Shown here one piece after another: positions 63,359 to 64,000 of a stretch of 64,000 bases of DNA. The position numbers were made by a program, and so were the translations under genes. The notes under the pieces are model-generated. The model worked only from the letters and a program-made list of their open reading frames with translations. It made no database searches and had not been told where the DNA came from. The stretch is from Mycolicibacterium austroafricanum (GTDB lineage: Bacteria > Actinomycetota > Actinomycetes > Mycobacteriales > Mycobacteriaceae): assembly GCF_902705885.1 (NCBI RefSeq), contig NZ_CACSIP010000012.1, forward strand, positions 271,255 to 335,254. Direction: 5' to 3'. Numbering within the stretch: the first letter of the stretch is position 1; every line of letters starts with the position of its first letter.

Positions 63359-64000
63359 TCAGACCAGTTCGTCCAGCGACGAGGCGGTACCCGCTGGTGC
63401 GATGCGCACCAGCGAGCCCGGCTGATACGTGAGCTGGTAGATGTTTCCGTCGGGCCCCTGCAGTAGCAGGACGGTCGAGCCGGCATCGGGATCGAAGTCC
63501 TGCGGATCGCCGCACGAGGTGAAGTCCGGCGTGCAGGTCAGCACCTTGATCCAACCCTGCACCAGGTCGGCGATGAACACCTTGTTCAGGTAGTCGGGGC
63601 CGAACGTGTCCCCGTCGTAGACCAGCACCGAGGTGATGGCCGCCCCGCTGCCGCGCGGATAGGTGTAAATCGGGTTGATCGACGAGCAACTGTTGCAGAC
63701 ACCTTCGGCGCCCGGCCATCCGTAGTCACCGCCGGCCGTCACCAGGTTGACCTCCTCGAAGGACGCCGCACCCACATCGGCGACCAGCAGGCCGCCGCCC
63801 GGAGTGAACGTCAGCCGGAACGGATTTCGCAGTCCGTAGGCGTAGATTTGCGGCAGCGCACCGGCTCCCAGGTCCGGGTTGTCCGACGGTGTGGTGCCGT
63901 CGGGGTTGATCCGCATGATCTTGCCGTGCAGGTTCGTCAGGTTCTGCGAGTTCGGTCCGGAACCGTTGTCACCCAGCCCCCAGTACAGCTTGCCGTCGGG
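63359..64000 (-). CDS. PQQ-dependent sugar dehydrogenase-like protein, start beyond window
   Basis: 214 codons of the C-terminal part are visible; the frame is open to the right edge. WGLGDNGSGPNSQN, LHGKIMRINPDGTTP, QIYAYGLRNPFRLTFTPGGG, NLVTAGGDYGWPGAEGVC and KVFIADLVQGWIKVL are typical of the six-bladed soluble glucose/sorbosone dehydrogenase (GSDH) propeller. These exported enzymes oxidise aldose sugars, usually with PQQ. Cysteines in VCNSCSS and TCTPDFTSCG could form disulfides. The upstream signal peptide is outside the window. Confidence 0.92.
   Translation of the reverse strand, partial: PDGKLYWGLGDNGSGPNSQNLTNLHGKIMRINPDGTTPSDNPDLGAGALPQIYAYGLRNPFRLTFTPGGGLLVADVGAASFEEVNLVTAGGDYGWPGAEGVCNSCSSINPIYTYPRGSGAAITSVLVYDGDTFGPDYLNKVFIADLVQGWIKVLTCTPDFTSCGDPQDFDPDAGSTVLLLQGPDGNIYQLTYQPGSLVRIAPAGTASSLDELV

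Overview
The window is high-GC DNA from a Mycobacterium/Mycolicibacterium-type actinobacterium, probably a fast-growing environmental species. The main evidence is gene content. It has a complete yrbE/mce operon (15.4-26.6 kb), fadD8, and several F420-type deazaflavin oxidoreductases. The order menC - bpoC - menD - DUF3592 - mgtA - menG - menJ - grcC1 - htpX - gpsA - yajQ also matches, from memory, the Rv0546-Rv0567 region of M. tuberculosis. No transposase, integrase, phage gene or CRISPR array was seen.

Layout. 1-6.6 kb: a truncated acyl-CoA synthetase, two SDRs, an AraC regulator, an FMN/F420 split-barrel protein, and a HAD - deazaflavin reductase - menB operon. 6.6-9.7 kb: a four-gene, 4-bp-overlapping cassette (family 2 glycosyltransferase, acyl-CoA-dehydrogenase-like protein, PIG-L deacetylase, NodS-like methyltransferase) that looks like an uncharacterised biosynthetic unit. 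9.7-15.1 kb: an ECF42-type sigma factor, a CynX/NimT-like transporter with a divergent GntR/FCD regulator, fadD8, and a DGPF (YCII) protein. 15.4-26.6 kb: the mce operon (two YrbE permeases, MceA-F, one Mce-associated membrane protein), extended by an MPT64/RsiV-like secreted protein and a second secreted protein. 26.7-32.3 kb: a DUF2236 oxygenase with its TetR gene and a clear palindromic operator, a FadD, a SOUL haem protein, and a second DGPF-ECF42 operon. 32.5-50.9 kb: the menaquinone/prenyl region, interspersed with DJ-1/PfpI genes, a DUF559 nuclease-like gene, a DsbA-like lipoprotein, a ThDP oxidase with a MarR gene, a deazaflavin reductase, an SDR and an esterase. 51-56.9 kb: two paralogous secreted proteins, gpsA, vapBC, yajQ, tRNA-Tyr, a lipoprotein, a deazaflavin reductase and a thioesterase. 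57-64 kb: a large secreted Ig/VCBS-like protein, a fused glycine/sarcosine-dimethylglycine methyltransferase (betaine synthesis), a HAD - FAD monooxygenase operon, and a truncated PQQ-type sugar dehydrogenase.

How the genes work together. MenD, MenC, MenB and MenG act in the menaquinone pathway, GrcC1 supplies the polyprenyl tail and MenJ reduces it. The genes are scattered over 45 kb and interrupted by accessory blocks. Three families of dispersed palindromic repeats lie between genes: a 61-63 bp hairpin present twice, a TTCGGCG-type hairpin present twice, and a ~60 bp GCGAGCG/CGCTCGC element present three times. Many neighbours overlap by ATGA/GTGA, and several convergent pairs share or abut stop codons.

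The most intriguing candidates are the 6.6-9.7 kb cassette, the paired ECF42/DGPF systems, the extended mce operon, and the betaine-synthesis fusion with its palindromic leader.
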